10,972 nt of DNA. It comes from Acidobacteriaceae bacterium. GTDB taxonomy: Bacteria; Acidobacteriota; Terriglobia; Terriglobales; Acidobacteriaceae. This document shows, piece by piece, positions 1 to 6,517 of the stretch. The stretch's first letter is position 1; every line of letters begins with the position of its first letter. The translations under genes and the position numbers were made by a program. Below the pieces are notes generated by a model. The model did not search any database. It was not told where the DNA came from and saw only the letters and a program-made list of their open reading frames with translations. Location of the stretch: the NCBI GenBank assembly GCA_003133425.1, contig PKXI01000352.1, positions 1 through 10,972 on the forward strand. Direction: 5' to 3'.

Positions 1-962
1 CCGAGATATTGCCCTGCGGGCTGCACATTGGCGAGTAGATGGATGTGGTGGCCGACGGTCTCCCAATCGCGGATGTCGAGCGGAACTCCGATATGCCGGG
101 CGATGGCATTGATGTGAATGGGGCAGTTGGTAGAGCCGCCAATAGCCGAGTTGACCACGATGGCATTCTCAAAGGCCTCGCGCGTGAGGATCTTGGATGG
201 TGTGAGATCTTCCTTGACCATCTCGACGATGCGGACGCCGGTGAGGTAGGCCATCTTCGCTCGTTCGGCGTAAGGTGCCGGGATGGTTCCGCAGCCCGGC
301 AGAGACATGCCAAGCGCTTCAGCCAGGGAGTTCATCGAGGAGGCGGTGCCCATGGTGTTGCAGTAGCCCGCGCTGGGAATGCCTGCCACCACGTTGTCGA
401 TCAGTTGCGTTCCGGTGATCTCACCGGCGGCCAATTGTCGACGCGCCTCCCAAATCACCATGCCCGTGCCTGCGAGCTTGCCGTTCACGTAGCTGTCGAG
501 CATGGGGCCGGCTGAGAGTACGATTGCGGGCAGGTTTACCGTGGCCGCGGCCATGATGCAGGACGGAGTCGTCTTGTCGCAACCCGTGGTGAGCACAACT
601 CCGTCGAAGGGATAACCGGCAAGCATCTCGACGAGTCCGAGGTAGGCGAGGTTGCGATCGAGCGCGGCCGTCGGGCGGCGGCAGGTTTCCTGCAAGGGAT
701 GTGTCGGAAACTCGAATGGCACGCCTCCGGCATCGCGAATGCCGTCTTTGACGCGATTTACAAGCGAGAGATGGATGCGGTTGCAGGGCACAACGTCGCT
801 GCCGGTTTGCGCAATGCCGATGATGGGTCGCGAGCTCTGCAACTCCTGGCGGGTAGTCCCGAAGTTGCTGAAACGTTCTATATACACTGCGGTCTCACTC
901 GGATCGTTGGGGTCGTTGAACCAGATTTCGCTGCGGTGAGACTGCTTGCTGTCGTCATTCAT
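1..962 (-). CDS. IlvD/Edd-family sugar-acid dehydratase, N-terminal part (runs off left edge)
   Basis: Partial gene: ATG at 962-960, 320 whole codons before the window ends, no internal stop. Family enzymes are Fe-S, Mg-dependent dehydratases turning 2,3-dihydroxy acids or aldonic acids into 2-keto-3-deoxy acids in the cytoplasm. Seen: three cysteines at 60 ([10 protein letters not shown]), 128 ([11 protein letters not shown]) and 201 ([11 protein letters not shown]), with Glu92 and Asp129-Lys130 in the metal-site positions. This spacing closely matches what I recall for L-arabinonate dehydratase of Rhizobium (Cys59/127/200, a [2Fe-2S] enzyme), so an aldonate dehydratase is favoured over branched-chain amino-acid IlvD. 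The C-terminal half with the catalytic serine lies outside the window, so the substrate cannot be settled. It is divergent from the enolase-superfamily gene at 1521, another sugar-acid dehydratase type. A weak TTGGAA lies before the start. The family call is secure; the substrate is not. Confidence 0.9.
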   Translation of the reverse strand, partial: MNDDSKQSHRSEIWFNDPNDPSETAVYIERFSNFGTTRQELQSSRPIIGIAQTGSDVVPCNRIHLSLVNRVKDGIRDAGGVPFEFPTHPLQETCRRPTAALDRNLAYLGLVEMLAGYPFDGVVLTTGCDKTTPSCIMAAATVNLPAIVLSAGPMLDSYVNGKLAGTGMVIWEARRQLAAGEITGTQLIDNVVAGIPSAGYCNTMGTASSMNSLAEALGMSLPGCGTIPAPYAERAKMAYLTGVRIVEMVKEDLTPSKILTREAFENAIVVNSAIGGSTNCPIHINAIARHIGVPLDIRDWETVGHHIHLLANVQPAGQYL

Positions 963-1027
963 AGTTGTTCCAATCCAATCAGAAATGCTCGATCTGTGTT
1001 GTGGTCAGCCGTCAGGGCTAAATCTAA

Positions 1028-1054
1028 TCCAGCAAGCGCACTTTTTCTGCTGGA
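1028..1054. promoter_or_regulatory. 7-bp inverted repeat upstream of the IlvD-family gene
   Basis: TCCAGCA and TGCTGGA are perfect inverted copies separated by 13 bp, centred about 79 bp upstream of the minus-strand start at 962. The position suits an operator, but arm length and spacing could also arise by chance. Confidence 0.25.
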
Positions 1055-1299
1055 CTATTTTCGAAATGTTCCTTGAGCATCGAAGTTTCGGTAGCGGCGG
1101 GAATCATGTGGTTGACCCGGATTCTGCAGGCGACTCAATCCCGCGCGGCGGCTGGATTGATCGGTAAATTGTACCAAGTTGCGTGTTGGTGAGGCGCAGT
1201 TTCATTTTCAATCCATCGACATGCCCGGAATTCCTCCTGCAAATCCATCCATTCCACGCCTCGCCCCAACGCGCCGAAGACGCGGTCTTCAGTTCTCTC

Positions 1300-1311
1300 C
1301 GTTGATCAACG
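1300..1311. promoter_or_regulatory. 12-bp palindrome CGTTGATCAACG, possible operator
   Basis: A perfect palindrome sits inside the divergent intergenic region, about 210 bp upstream of the enolase-family start. Perfect 12-bp palindromes are uncommon by chance, so it is a candidate binding site for a dimeric regulator. No regulator gene is present in the window to pair it with. Confidence 0.3.
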
Positions 1312-1508
1312 CTGAAAGCTCCGCGACTTCACTTATGCGGAAATGTCGGCTTCTGATTTATCTGCCGCAAATCTCTCGTAACAGGTTGCCGCTTGGGTGA
1401 GTAAGATTTTCCAGAGCCCACGAATTCTCTTCAGGATGCACCTAGCCGAGTCTGCAGCGTAGAATGGCATTTCGGTGATCAGCGGAGATTCATCCGCAAC
1501 CGATGAAA

Positions 1509-1514
1509 AAGGAG
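1509..1514 (+). promoter_or_regulatory. Ribosome-binding site deciding the start at 1521
   Basis: AAGGAG lies 6 nt before ATG 1521. The in-frame ATG at 1503 lies upstream of this site and would place the Shine-Dalgarno sequence inside the coding region, so 1521 is the better start. Confidence 0.8.
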
Positions 1515-1520
1515 TTAGAG

Positions 1521-2855
1521 ATGCCAATTGAACGTCGTGATTTCCTGAGGACTTTTGCAGGGGCGGGTGCGCTCGCACTGGCTCCGCGCTTTGTTGAAGC
1601 GGAAGCACAAGTGGCGCGTGCGACTCGAGCCACACCTGCACCTCGAATCAAGGACGTCAGCGTCATTGAATGCCAGCCTGAGGGTGCGCGCCTGACCGTT
1701 GTCAAGATCACGACGGATCAGGACGGGCTGTATGGCTACGGCTGCGCGACCTTTACCCAGCGAGCCGATCTGGTGAGGCCCGCGGTGGAGAAGTACCTTA
1801 AGCCGTTTCTGCTTGGCAAGACGACCGATCGGATCGAGGACATCTGGCAGTCCTGTTATGACAGTTCGTATTGGAAGAACGGACCGGTGCTGAACAATGC
1901 GATCAGCGGCGTCGATCAAGCGCTCTGGGATATCAAGGGGCGGCAGGCTGGAATGCCAATCTATCAGCTCGTCGGCGGCAAGTGCCGCGAAGCAGTGGAT
2001 TGCTACGGGCACGCGAGCGGTGACGAATTCGAGGACGTCGTCGCAAATGCAAAGCAATATATAGCGCAGGGATTTCGCAATGTCCGTGTTCAGGTTGGCC
2101 TTCCCGGAATGGCGGGCTACGGTTCGCAACACAAGGAAAATAACAGGCCAAAGGCTCTCCACGACAAGCCGCTTTTCGACCCAGCGGCCCAGATGCGGCG
2201 CGCATTGAAGCTGCTTGAGATCTGCCGTCGCGAACTTGGCGATGAAATTGAATTGCTCCATGATATGCATGAGCGCTTGACGCCAAACGAAGCGGTGCAA
2301 TTCTGTAAAGAGGCGGAACAGTTCCGTATGTTCTTCCTTGAAGATCCGCTCTCTCCGGAAGATCTGGGATACTTCAGGCAGATTCGTCAGAATTGCGCGA
2401 CGCCAATCGCCATGGGAGAACTGTTCAATAGCCCGCACGAATGGCAGCCCCTGATTACGGAACAGTTGATCGACTACATCCGTGTGCATGTGTCGCAGGC
2501 TGGAGGATTCAGTCCGGCCCGCAAGATCGCGATTCTAGCAGAGCAGTTTGGGGTCAAGACGGCGTGGCATGGTCCCGGCGATGTTTCGCCAGTTGGACAC
2601 ATGGCAAACGTGACGCTGGATCTTGTGAGCTATAACTTTGGAATTCAGGAGTATTCGCCGTTCAACGAAAGGACGCAGGCGATATTTCAGGGTTGTCCGG
2701 AGATGCGAGACGGCTATCTATGGGTGAACGAAAAGCCCGGATGGGGCATCGAGATTGACGAGAAGGAGGCAGCGAAAGCCCCGTTCACGGCGAACCCGCT
2801 GAATGGTGGCTGGGGTGAGATTCGGCTTCGGGACGGCACCGTCATCAAGCAGTAG
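1521..2855 (+). CDS. Tat-exported mannonate-dehydratase-like enolase-superfamily protein
   Basis: 444 residues. Family members abstract a proton alpha to a carboxylate and dehydrate sugar acids such as D-mannonate or D-gluconate to 2-keto-3-deoxy acids. Seen: an N-terminal twin-arginine signal, IERRDFLRTFAGAGALALAP (residues 3-22), then the capping domain (RIEDIWQ at 104-110, ALWDIKG at 134-140), and a TIM barrel with the three metal ligands Asp248 (LLHDMH, with His250), Glu274 (FFLEDP) and Glu300 (AMGE). His350 and Asp354 (WHGPGD) and Tyr162/His164 (CYGH) fill further active-site positions. Overall similarity is to the ManD/RspA subgroup, so a working dehydratase is likely, but the HGP and EDP motifs leave the substrate open. 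The Tat signal implies folding with its metal in the cytoplasm and export to the periplasm, which is atypical for this mostly cytoplasmic subgroup. Start chosen by AAGGAG at 1509. It is divergent from another sugar-acid dehydratase and converges on the inositol operon. Confidence 0.88.
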   Translation: MPIERRDFLRTFAGAGALALAPRFVEAEAQVARATRATPAPRIKDVSVIECQPEGARLTVVKITTDQDGLYGYGCATFTQRADLVRPAVEKYLKPFLLGKTTDRIEDIWQSCYDSSYWKNGPVLNNAISGVDQALWDIKGRQAGMPIYQLVGGKCREAVDCYGHASGDEFEDVVANAKQYIAQGFRNVRVQVGLPGMAGYGSQHKENNRPKALHDKPLFDPAAQMRRALKLLEICRRELGDEIELLHDMHERLTPNEAVQFCKEAEQFRMFFLEDPLSPEDLGYFRQIRQNCATPIAMGELFNSPHEWQPLITEQLIDYIRVHVSQAGGFSPARKIAILAEQFGVKTAWHGPGDVSPVGHMANVTLDLVSYNFGIQEYSPFNERTQAIFQGCPEMRDGYLWVNEKPGWGIEIDEKEAAKAPFTANPLNGGWGEIRLRDGTVIKQ

Positions 2856-2899
2856 ACCTGTTGCAGGTGCGGCGCGTCCGCAGCAGAATCGTGTGTCAC

Positions 2900-2923
2900 T
2901 TCTCTCCGCTGATGCAGAGAGAA
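2900..2923. terminator. Possible hairpin terminator after the enolase-family gene
   Basis: TTCTCTC (2900-2906) pairs perfectly with GAGAGAA (2917-2923); an inner GC/GC pair tightens the loop. It lies 45 bp after the stop at 2855 in the convergent gap. There is no T-tract on either side, so intrinsic termination is uncertain. Confidence 0.3.
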
Positions 2924-3003
2924 ACGAAGTTACTGCTACGGTGTTCGGGCGTCTCCCTTGTGGTGACGGGACGGAATTTCCAGACTGTCCAACCGAGGAG
3001 GCC

Positions 3004-3020
3004 CGGTTCTAAGAGAACCG
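3004..3020. terminator. Hairpin spanning the transporter stop codon
   Basis: CGGTTCT (3004-3010) and AGAACCG (3014-3020) are perfect 7-bp arms around a 3-nt loop; the TAG stop of the minus-strand transporter gene (3011-3009) lies in the loop and arm. It sits at the 3' end of the inositol operon, where it could protect or end the transcript. It lacks a following U-run, so its role is unproved. Confidence 0.3.
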
Positions 3021-4316
3021 AGTCCGGCGCCACAACAGAGTTCCGCATACTCCCAAGGGCACGATTGTGCCTGCTGCCAGCACGAGTGTCCATGGCAGGC
3101 TGATGGTGATATGCTGGGCCCGCGTGCCCAGGGCCAGCCATACGAAAACTCCTACCGCGGTGCACATCACAAGCACTTCCCACCAGCGGCGCGGGTGTGG
3201 CGTGCCGGCATGCGGATCGTCCCCAGCGACGACGGCGGCCACTTGCTCGGCGTCAAGACCGTAGCGATCGCACTCGCGGTCCATGGCAACCTTCCAGTTC
3301 ACCAGTTCCGAGTCTCCTGGATCGGCCAGACTGATGGAGACAGCGCCTAAGATCATGATCCCCGATCCGGCAAAGATCAGCAGTTTTCCTGAGGGGCTGA
3401 GCCCAACCATCTCGCCGAAGACCAGCGCACCCCACGCCAATCCCCAGAGTTGATTGGTATTGGAGAGAGGGATTCCGCGCCCGATGCCGATGTACTTTGC
3501 CGCGTACTGCTGGAACAGGTCGCCTATGACCCAGCAGAAACCGCCAAGGAAGGGCCAGAAGAGCATGGGACGGGCTGTGTGTAGTTGGGCGGCCAGACTG
3601 CTCAAGCCGCCAACCTTGATGGCTGTCAGGAGGAAAACGGTGCCTAGCTCGCCGAAGGTGAAGATAGTGACGAACGACAGCGGGTTCATGCCGCTGATAT
3701 AAGCCTTGCGGTAGGGGATGTACATGGTGCCGAGCAGAACGCCGGCCCCGAGCGCAGCGATGATGCCGACTGCAGCTTTGCCGGGCGTATCGGAGTGGCT
3801 CGCGGTGGCAACTGCAAGAATAGCCGCGCCCCCAACGATGGCTGTAGCGCCGCCTAATACCTTCGACCATCCTATAAAGCCGGAACCGCGAAGTTCCTTG
3901 AAGAGCAGCCATCCCCAGAAGAGGCCAACGAGGGAGTTGGTATTCCAAAGCGGAAAGGCGATGGCGAGACCTACATTACGGACCGCAAAGATGGTGAGCG
4001 TGTTGGCTACGGCCCACAACATACCTGCCAGGAGCGCCCACACGATGAGATGCGGTTTGTCGCGCAGGTCATCGAACAGGAAGCCCGTTCCCTTTAGCAG
4101 CATGGGCACTGTCCAGCGCGCCACAAAGGCGCCCATCACCATGCCCATGGAGAGAATGAAGGGGGCAAACGCAGCGTCTAGCAGTCCCGTGTTCACCAGC
4201 TTGGTTGGCGCTTCGGCGCTGCCGAGCCAGACTGCCGCGGCTAGTCCGCAGAATACGCCGAGCTTGTGCAGGGAAAGGGTGGACCGCCCGGGGGTGCCCT
4301 TGGAATTTTCGCTCAC
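3009..4316 (-). CDS. GRP-family (drug/metabolite superfamily) sugar transporter with C-terminal extension
   Basis: 435 residues, start codon GTG at 4316 with GAGGTGA 4 nt upstream. GRP-family proteins are inner-membrane sugar permeases of about 280-300 residues with ten membrane segments in two repeated halves. Seen here: hydrophobic segments throughout residues 15-330, and the two halves carry matching motifs, FPLWNTNSLVGLFWGWLLF at 121-139 and IPLSNTNQLWGLAWGALVF at 282-300, each followed by an acidic-residue loop (KEL, GEM). After residue 330 comes an unusual hydrophilic stretch of about 48 residues, with DRECDRYGLDAEQVAAVV, then two more membrane segments (about 380-397 and 404-427) and a basic tail. 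As last gene of the inositol operon it probably imports inositol or a related sugar; substrate is inferred from context only. No ABC or major-facilitator inositol transporter is in the window. Confidence 0.82.
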   Translation of the reverse strand: MSENSKGTPGRSTLSLHKLGVFCGLAAAVWLGSAEAPTKLVNTGLLDAAFAPFILSMGMVMGAFVARWTVPMLLKGTGFLFDDLRDKPHLIVWALLAGMLWAVANTLTIFAVRNVGLAIAFPLWNTNSLVGLFWGWLLFKELRGSGFIGWSKVLGGATAIVGGAAILAVATASHSDTPGKAAVGIIAALGAGVLLGTMYIPYRKAYISGMNPLSFVTIFTFGELGTVFLLTAIKVGGLSSLAAQLHTARPMLFWPFLGGFCWVIGDLFQQYAAKYIGIGRGIPLSNTNQLWGLAWGALVFGEMVGLSPSGKLLIFAGSGIMILGAVSISLADPGDSELVNWKVAMDRECDRYGLDAEQVAAVVAGDDPHAGTPHPRRWWEVLVMCTAVGVFVWLALGTRAQHITISLPWTLVLAAGTIVPLGVCGTLLWRRTRFS

Positions 4317-4320
4317 GCAT

Positions 4321-4327
4321 TCACCTC
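4321..4327 (-). promoter_or_regulatory. Ribosome-binding site for the GTG-started transporter
   Basis: GAGGTGA ends 4 nt before GTG 4316 (7 nt from the GAGG core). It overlaps the last codons of the 33-codon gene upstream. The ATG at 4320 is out of frame with the transporter and opens only a short shadow frame. Confidence 0.7.
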
Positions 4328-4422
4328 AGGGTCATCAGGAGGGTGGTACCGAGAATCAACACACCGACGGGCACCCAAAGATGCGCGTCGGTGAGGATAC
4401 AGATGAGGGTTGATCGTTTCAT
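4321..4422 (-). CDS. 33-residue single-pass membrane mini-protein between iolG and the transporter
   Basis: Not a family I recognise. The frame begins ATG at 4422-4420, overlapping the iolG TGA as ATGA, and ends TGA at 4323-4321, just 4 nt before the transporter GTG. GGAAGAGG (4437-4430) sits 7 nt before the ATG, a good ribosome-binding site. The product starts with a short basic head (MKRSTLICIL), has Asp12 and His14, then one hydrophobic membrane stretch LWVPVGVLILGTTLLMTL (15-32) and a final Arg. Because it exactly fills the gap with overlaps on one side and near contact on the other, it looks translated and coupled to its neighbours. A role as small partner of the transporter is inference. 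The end of the transporter has a loosely similar stretch (VPLGVCGTLLWRR), possibly coincidence. Confidence 0.55.
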   Translation of the reverse strand: MKRSTLICILTDAHLWVPVGVLILGTTLLMTLR

Positions 4423-5441
4423 GCTTCGACCTCTTCCAGACGAACGGGACGGTGCTCGTCGTACGACTTTCGTGCCGCCATCGCCATGACTACTGGAATG
4501 CGTCCATCAATTCCGGTCACTGCAGTCGTTCTATTTTCGAGCACGGCTTGAGTAAAGGACTGCAACTCCATGGCAAAACTCTCCGTGTAACGCTCCATGA
4601 AGAAATTCAGCGGCAGGTCCTTGTACACAGATTTTTCGCCGCTGATCACTGCCTGGTTCGGATAGCAATTCTCTGTTTCAATCTTTCCTTCGCTGCCCAG
4701 GATCTCAACCCGCTGGTCGTAACCATAGACTGCTTTGCGGCAGTTGTCGATTGTTCCGATAACGCCGTTACGAAAGCGCATGACGATCAGCGCAGTGTCA
4801 AGATCGCCAGCTTTGCCGATCTCCGGATCAACCATGACACCGCCTACCGTGTAGATTTCTTCCACTTCGTCTCCGATGAGGAAGCGGGCCATGTCAAAGT
4901 CGTGAATGGTCATGTCCATAAACATGCCGCCGGAGACTCGGATGTAGCTGATCGGCGGAGGACCGGGATCGCGGCTGATGATGTGCATCAGACTTGGCTT
5001 GCCGATTTCGCCGCTGACAACAGCCTGACGGACACGGGCAAAGTTGGAATCGAAGCGCCGGTTGAAACCAATCTGTAATTGGACTCCTGCAGCTTTTACC
5101 GCAGCAAGGGCGCGGTCGATCTGGCCCAGGCTGTGGGCAATCGGCTTCTCGCAGAAGATGTGCTTGCCGGCTTTTGCGGCCTCGACGATCAGGTCGGCAT
5201 GGGTATCAGTGGAGGAGCAGATCAGAACCGCGTCGATACCGGGGTCGGCGAGTATCGCAGCGCTCGAATCAGCGACCTTTGGAATTCCGCAGCGGGCTGC
5301 CAGCGTCAGCGCGGCCTCGCGGTTCACGTCAGTGATCGCGACGATCTGGGCTTCCGGCAGGCGGAATGCAAGTGTTTCAGCATGCACGCGGCCAATACGG
5401 CCAGCGCCGATGATTCCGATATGAAGCTTCTTCTCGCTCAA
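4419..5441 (-). CDS. iolG: Inositol 2-dehydrogenase (Gfo/Idh/MocA family)
   Basis: 340 residues, about the usual family length. Catalyses NAD-dependent oxidation of myo-inositol to 2-keto-myo-inositol, the first catabolic step, in the cytoplasm. Seen: N-terminal Rossmann fold with GIIGAGRIGRVHAE (9-22) and acidic Asp38 ending strand two (AITDVN), the CEKPIA motif with Lys99, GFNRRFD (125-131), and MDMTIHDFDMARF with Asp176 and His180. Lys99/Asp176/His180 match the Lys/Asp/His catalytic triad I recall for Bacillus IolG. The start is an unusual TTG at 5441-5439: an in-frame TGA lies 24 nt upstream and no ATG or GTG lies between, and GAGGG is 4 nt upstream. Preceded by a 114-bp gap with a strong hairpin, followed by an ATGA overlap with the mini-protein gene. 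Scyllo-inositol or another polyol as substrate cannot be excluded. Confidence 0.9.
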   Translation of the reverse strand: MSEKKLHIGIIGAGRIGRVHAETLAFRLPEAQIVAITDVNREAALTLAARCGIPKVADSSAAILADPGIDAVLICSSTDTHADLIVEAAKAGKHIFCEKPIAHSLGQIDRALAAVKAAGVQLQIGFNRRFDSNFARVRQAVVSGEIGKPSLMHIISRDPGPPPISYIRVSGGMFMDMTIHDFDMARFLIGDEVEEIYTVGGVMVDPEIGKAGDLDTALIVMRFRNGVIGTIDNCRKAVYGYDQRVEILGSEGKIETENCYPNQAVISGEKSVYKDLPLNFFMERYTESFAMELQSFTQAVLENRTTAVTGIDGRIPVVMAMAARKSYDEHRPVRLEEVEA

Positions 5442-5504
5442 TGTGCCCTCGCAGGAAACGGGTCAAACAAAATAGATTTCTGAGTGCGTCTTCCATGAAC
5501 ATTT

Positions 5505-5549
5505 TCTGGCCCGCTCTCGCTCGATCGTACCGAGAGGGAACGGGCCAGA
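5505..5549. other. Strong intercistronic hairpin between the iolE-like gene and iolG
   Basis: TCTGGCCCG (5505-5513) pairs perfectly with CGGGCCAGA (5541-5549), and inside it CTCTCG (5514-5519) pairs with CGAGAG (5531-5536), with a 4-nt bulge GGAA on one arm and an 11-nt loop containing CGATCG. That gives 15 base pairs, mostly GC. It begins 7 nt after the iolE-like stop in the direction of transcription. The minus strand has no T-run after it, so rather than a terminator it may protect the upstream mRNA 3' end, dampen read-through, or be a repetitive extragenic palindrome. Confidence 0.65.
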
Positions 5550-5555
5550 TTATAT

Positions 5556-6506
5556 TTACGAAACACGCGCGAATGATTCAGTGCAATTGGATTCGATGGA
5601 GTGCAGATACTCACGGCTCCGTCGCGCGCTCTCCTTGGGTGTGCCCATGCCAGGCAGGATGTCCTGCTCAACCAGGCAATAGCCCTTGTAATCCCGTGCG
5701 CTCAACCACCGCAGTAGTGCCGGAAAATCCACGCAGCCTTTACCTAACTCGCAGTAGACGCCGTGACGCATGCCGGTGAAGTAGTCCCACTTCTCGGTCC
5801 GGGAGCGCCGCGCAATCTCAGGCTCAATATCCTTCAAATGGATGTACCAGATGCGATCTTTGAAGCGATTGAGAGCCGTGACCAGATCGCAACCCTCTCC
5901 GCCGGTGCCGTGATAATAATGACCGGTGTCGAATACGAGGCCGAGCCGTTGCGGATCGGTCATTTCCAGCAGGGTCGCAATCTCTTCCGGCGTCTCCACA
6001 TAACCTGCACAGTGGTGATGGAAGACCGTCCGCAGGCCCGTTTCGTCAAACACAGCGCGTGCAATCTGGTTTGCTCCGCCGGCAAATATCTTCCACTCCG
6101 CCGGGCTGAGCCCATCCTTTGGCGTCACACGCCCTGCTATTTTGGTTCGTAGAGGATCGGTGCCATTGTCGTCTGCAAGCACCAGGAATGGTGACGGCGT
6201 TGAGGCGACCGCGGCCAACAGGCGCGCGGTTTTCACGGCAACAGCCACGCCCTCTGCATGAGCGGAAGAATACTTCATCGCTACCGGCACAAACGCACCC
6301 AACATCACCAACTTGCGTTTGGTGATTTCTTCAGCCAGTGCAGCGGGGTCGATGGGCATATAGCCCCAATCACCCAGCTCAGTTCCGGTGTAGCCCGTCT
6401 CGACGAGTTCATCCAACATGCGGTTAAACGGGACTTGCTGGCTCGTGTCCTGGTGTTCCAGCGTGCCCCACGAACAAGGAGCATTACCAACCAACAGCTC
6501 TTTCAT
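5556..6506 (-). CDS. iolE: IolE-like inosose dehydratase (TIM-barrel sugar isomerase fold)
   Basis: 316 residues with ATG at 6506 and AAGGGGAG 5 nt upstream. Family proteins use a divalent metal in a xylose-isomerase-like barrel; in this context the expected reaction is dehydration of 2-keto-myo-inositol to the trihydroxycyclohexanedione used by IolD. Seen: N-terminal [11 protein letters not shown] (8-18), [10 protein letters not shown] near 42-51 with a likely metal Glu, [37 protein letters not shown] and [10 protein letters not shown], which together supply the His, Asp and Glu metal ligands of the fold. Position between iolA and iolG supports IolE. An inosose isomerase (IolI-type) with the same fold is the main alternative, since substrate cannot be told from the fold. 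The gene starts 11 nt after iolA, whose stop overlaps its ribosome-binding site, and is followed by the large hairpin. Confidence 0.78.
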   Translation of the reverse strand: MKELLVGNAPCSWGTLEHQDTSQQVPFNRMLDELVETGYTGTELGDWGYMPIDPAALAEEITKRKLVMLGAFVPVAMKYSSAHAEGVAVAVKTARLLAAVASTPSPFLVLADDNGTDPLRTKIAGRVTPKDGLSPAEWKIFAGGANQIARAVFDETGLRTVFHHHCAGYVETPEEIATLLEMTDPQRLGLVFDTGHYYHGTGGEGCDLVTALNRFKDRIWYIHLKDIEPEIARRSRTEKWDYFTGMRHGVYCELGKGCVDFPALLRWLSARDYKGYCLVEQDILPGMGTPKESARRSREYLHSIESNCTESFARVS

Positions 6507-6517
6507 GCTTTCTCCCC

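Larger units (their letters stand above)
963..1520. other. Divergent intergenic region between two sugar-acid dehydratase genes
   Basis: No convincing gene lies in these 558 bp: short open frames on both strands have poor composition, no ribosome-binding site and no recognisable motif. It should contain promoters for both flanking genes. Visible structure: a 7-bp inverted repeat TCCAGCA/TGCTGGA (1028-1034 and 1048-1054), a perfect 12-bp palindrome CGTTGATCAACG (1300-1311), a good -10-like TAGAAT (1460-1465) lacking a clear -35 partner, and a small TTCATC/GATGAA hairpin (1489-1507) just ahead of the enolase-family ribosome-binding site. Confidence 0.6.

Noticed and set aside
39..515. 158-residue plus-strand open frame at the left edge
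   Set aside because: Antisense to the IlvD/Edd dehydratase, whose three cysteines and metal residues are all in place on the minus strand.
1179..1400. 73-residue plus-strand frame in the intergenic region
   Set aside because: No ribosome-binding site, no recognisable pattern, proline- and arginine-rich; most likely non-coding.
1515..2489. 324-residue minus-strand open frame
   Set aside because: It lies antisense to the enolase-family gene with no family motif and no ribosome-binding site; the plus frame has an intact metal triad and barrel.
3718..4413. 231-residue plus-strand open frame
   Set aside because: Antisense to the transporter; composition rich in Pro, Ala, Thr, Arg as expected of a shadow of membrane-helix codons.
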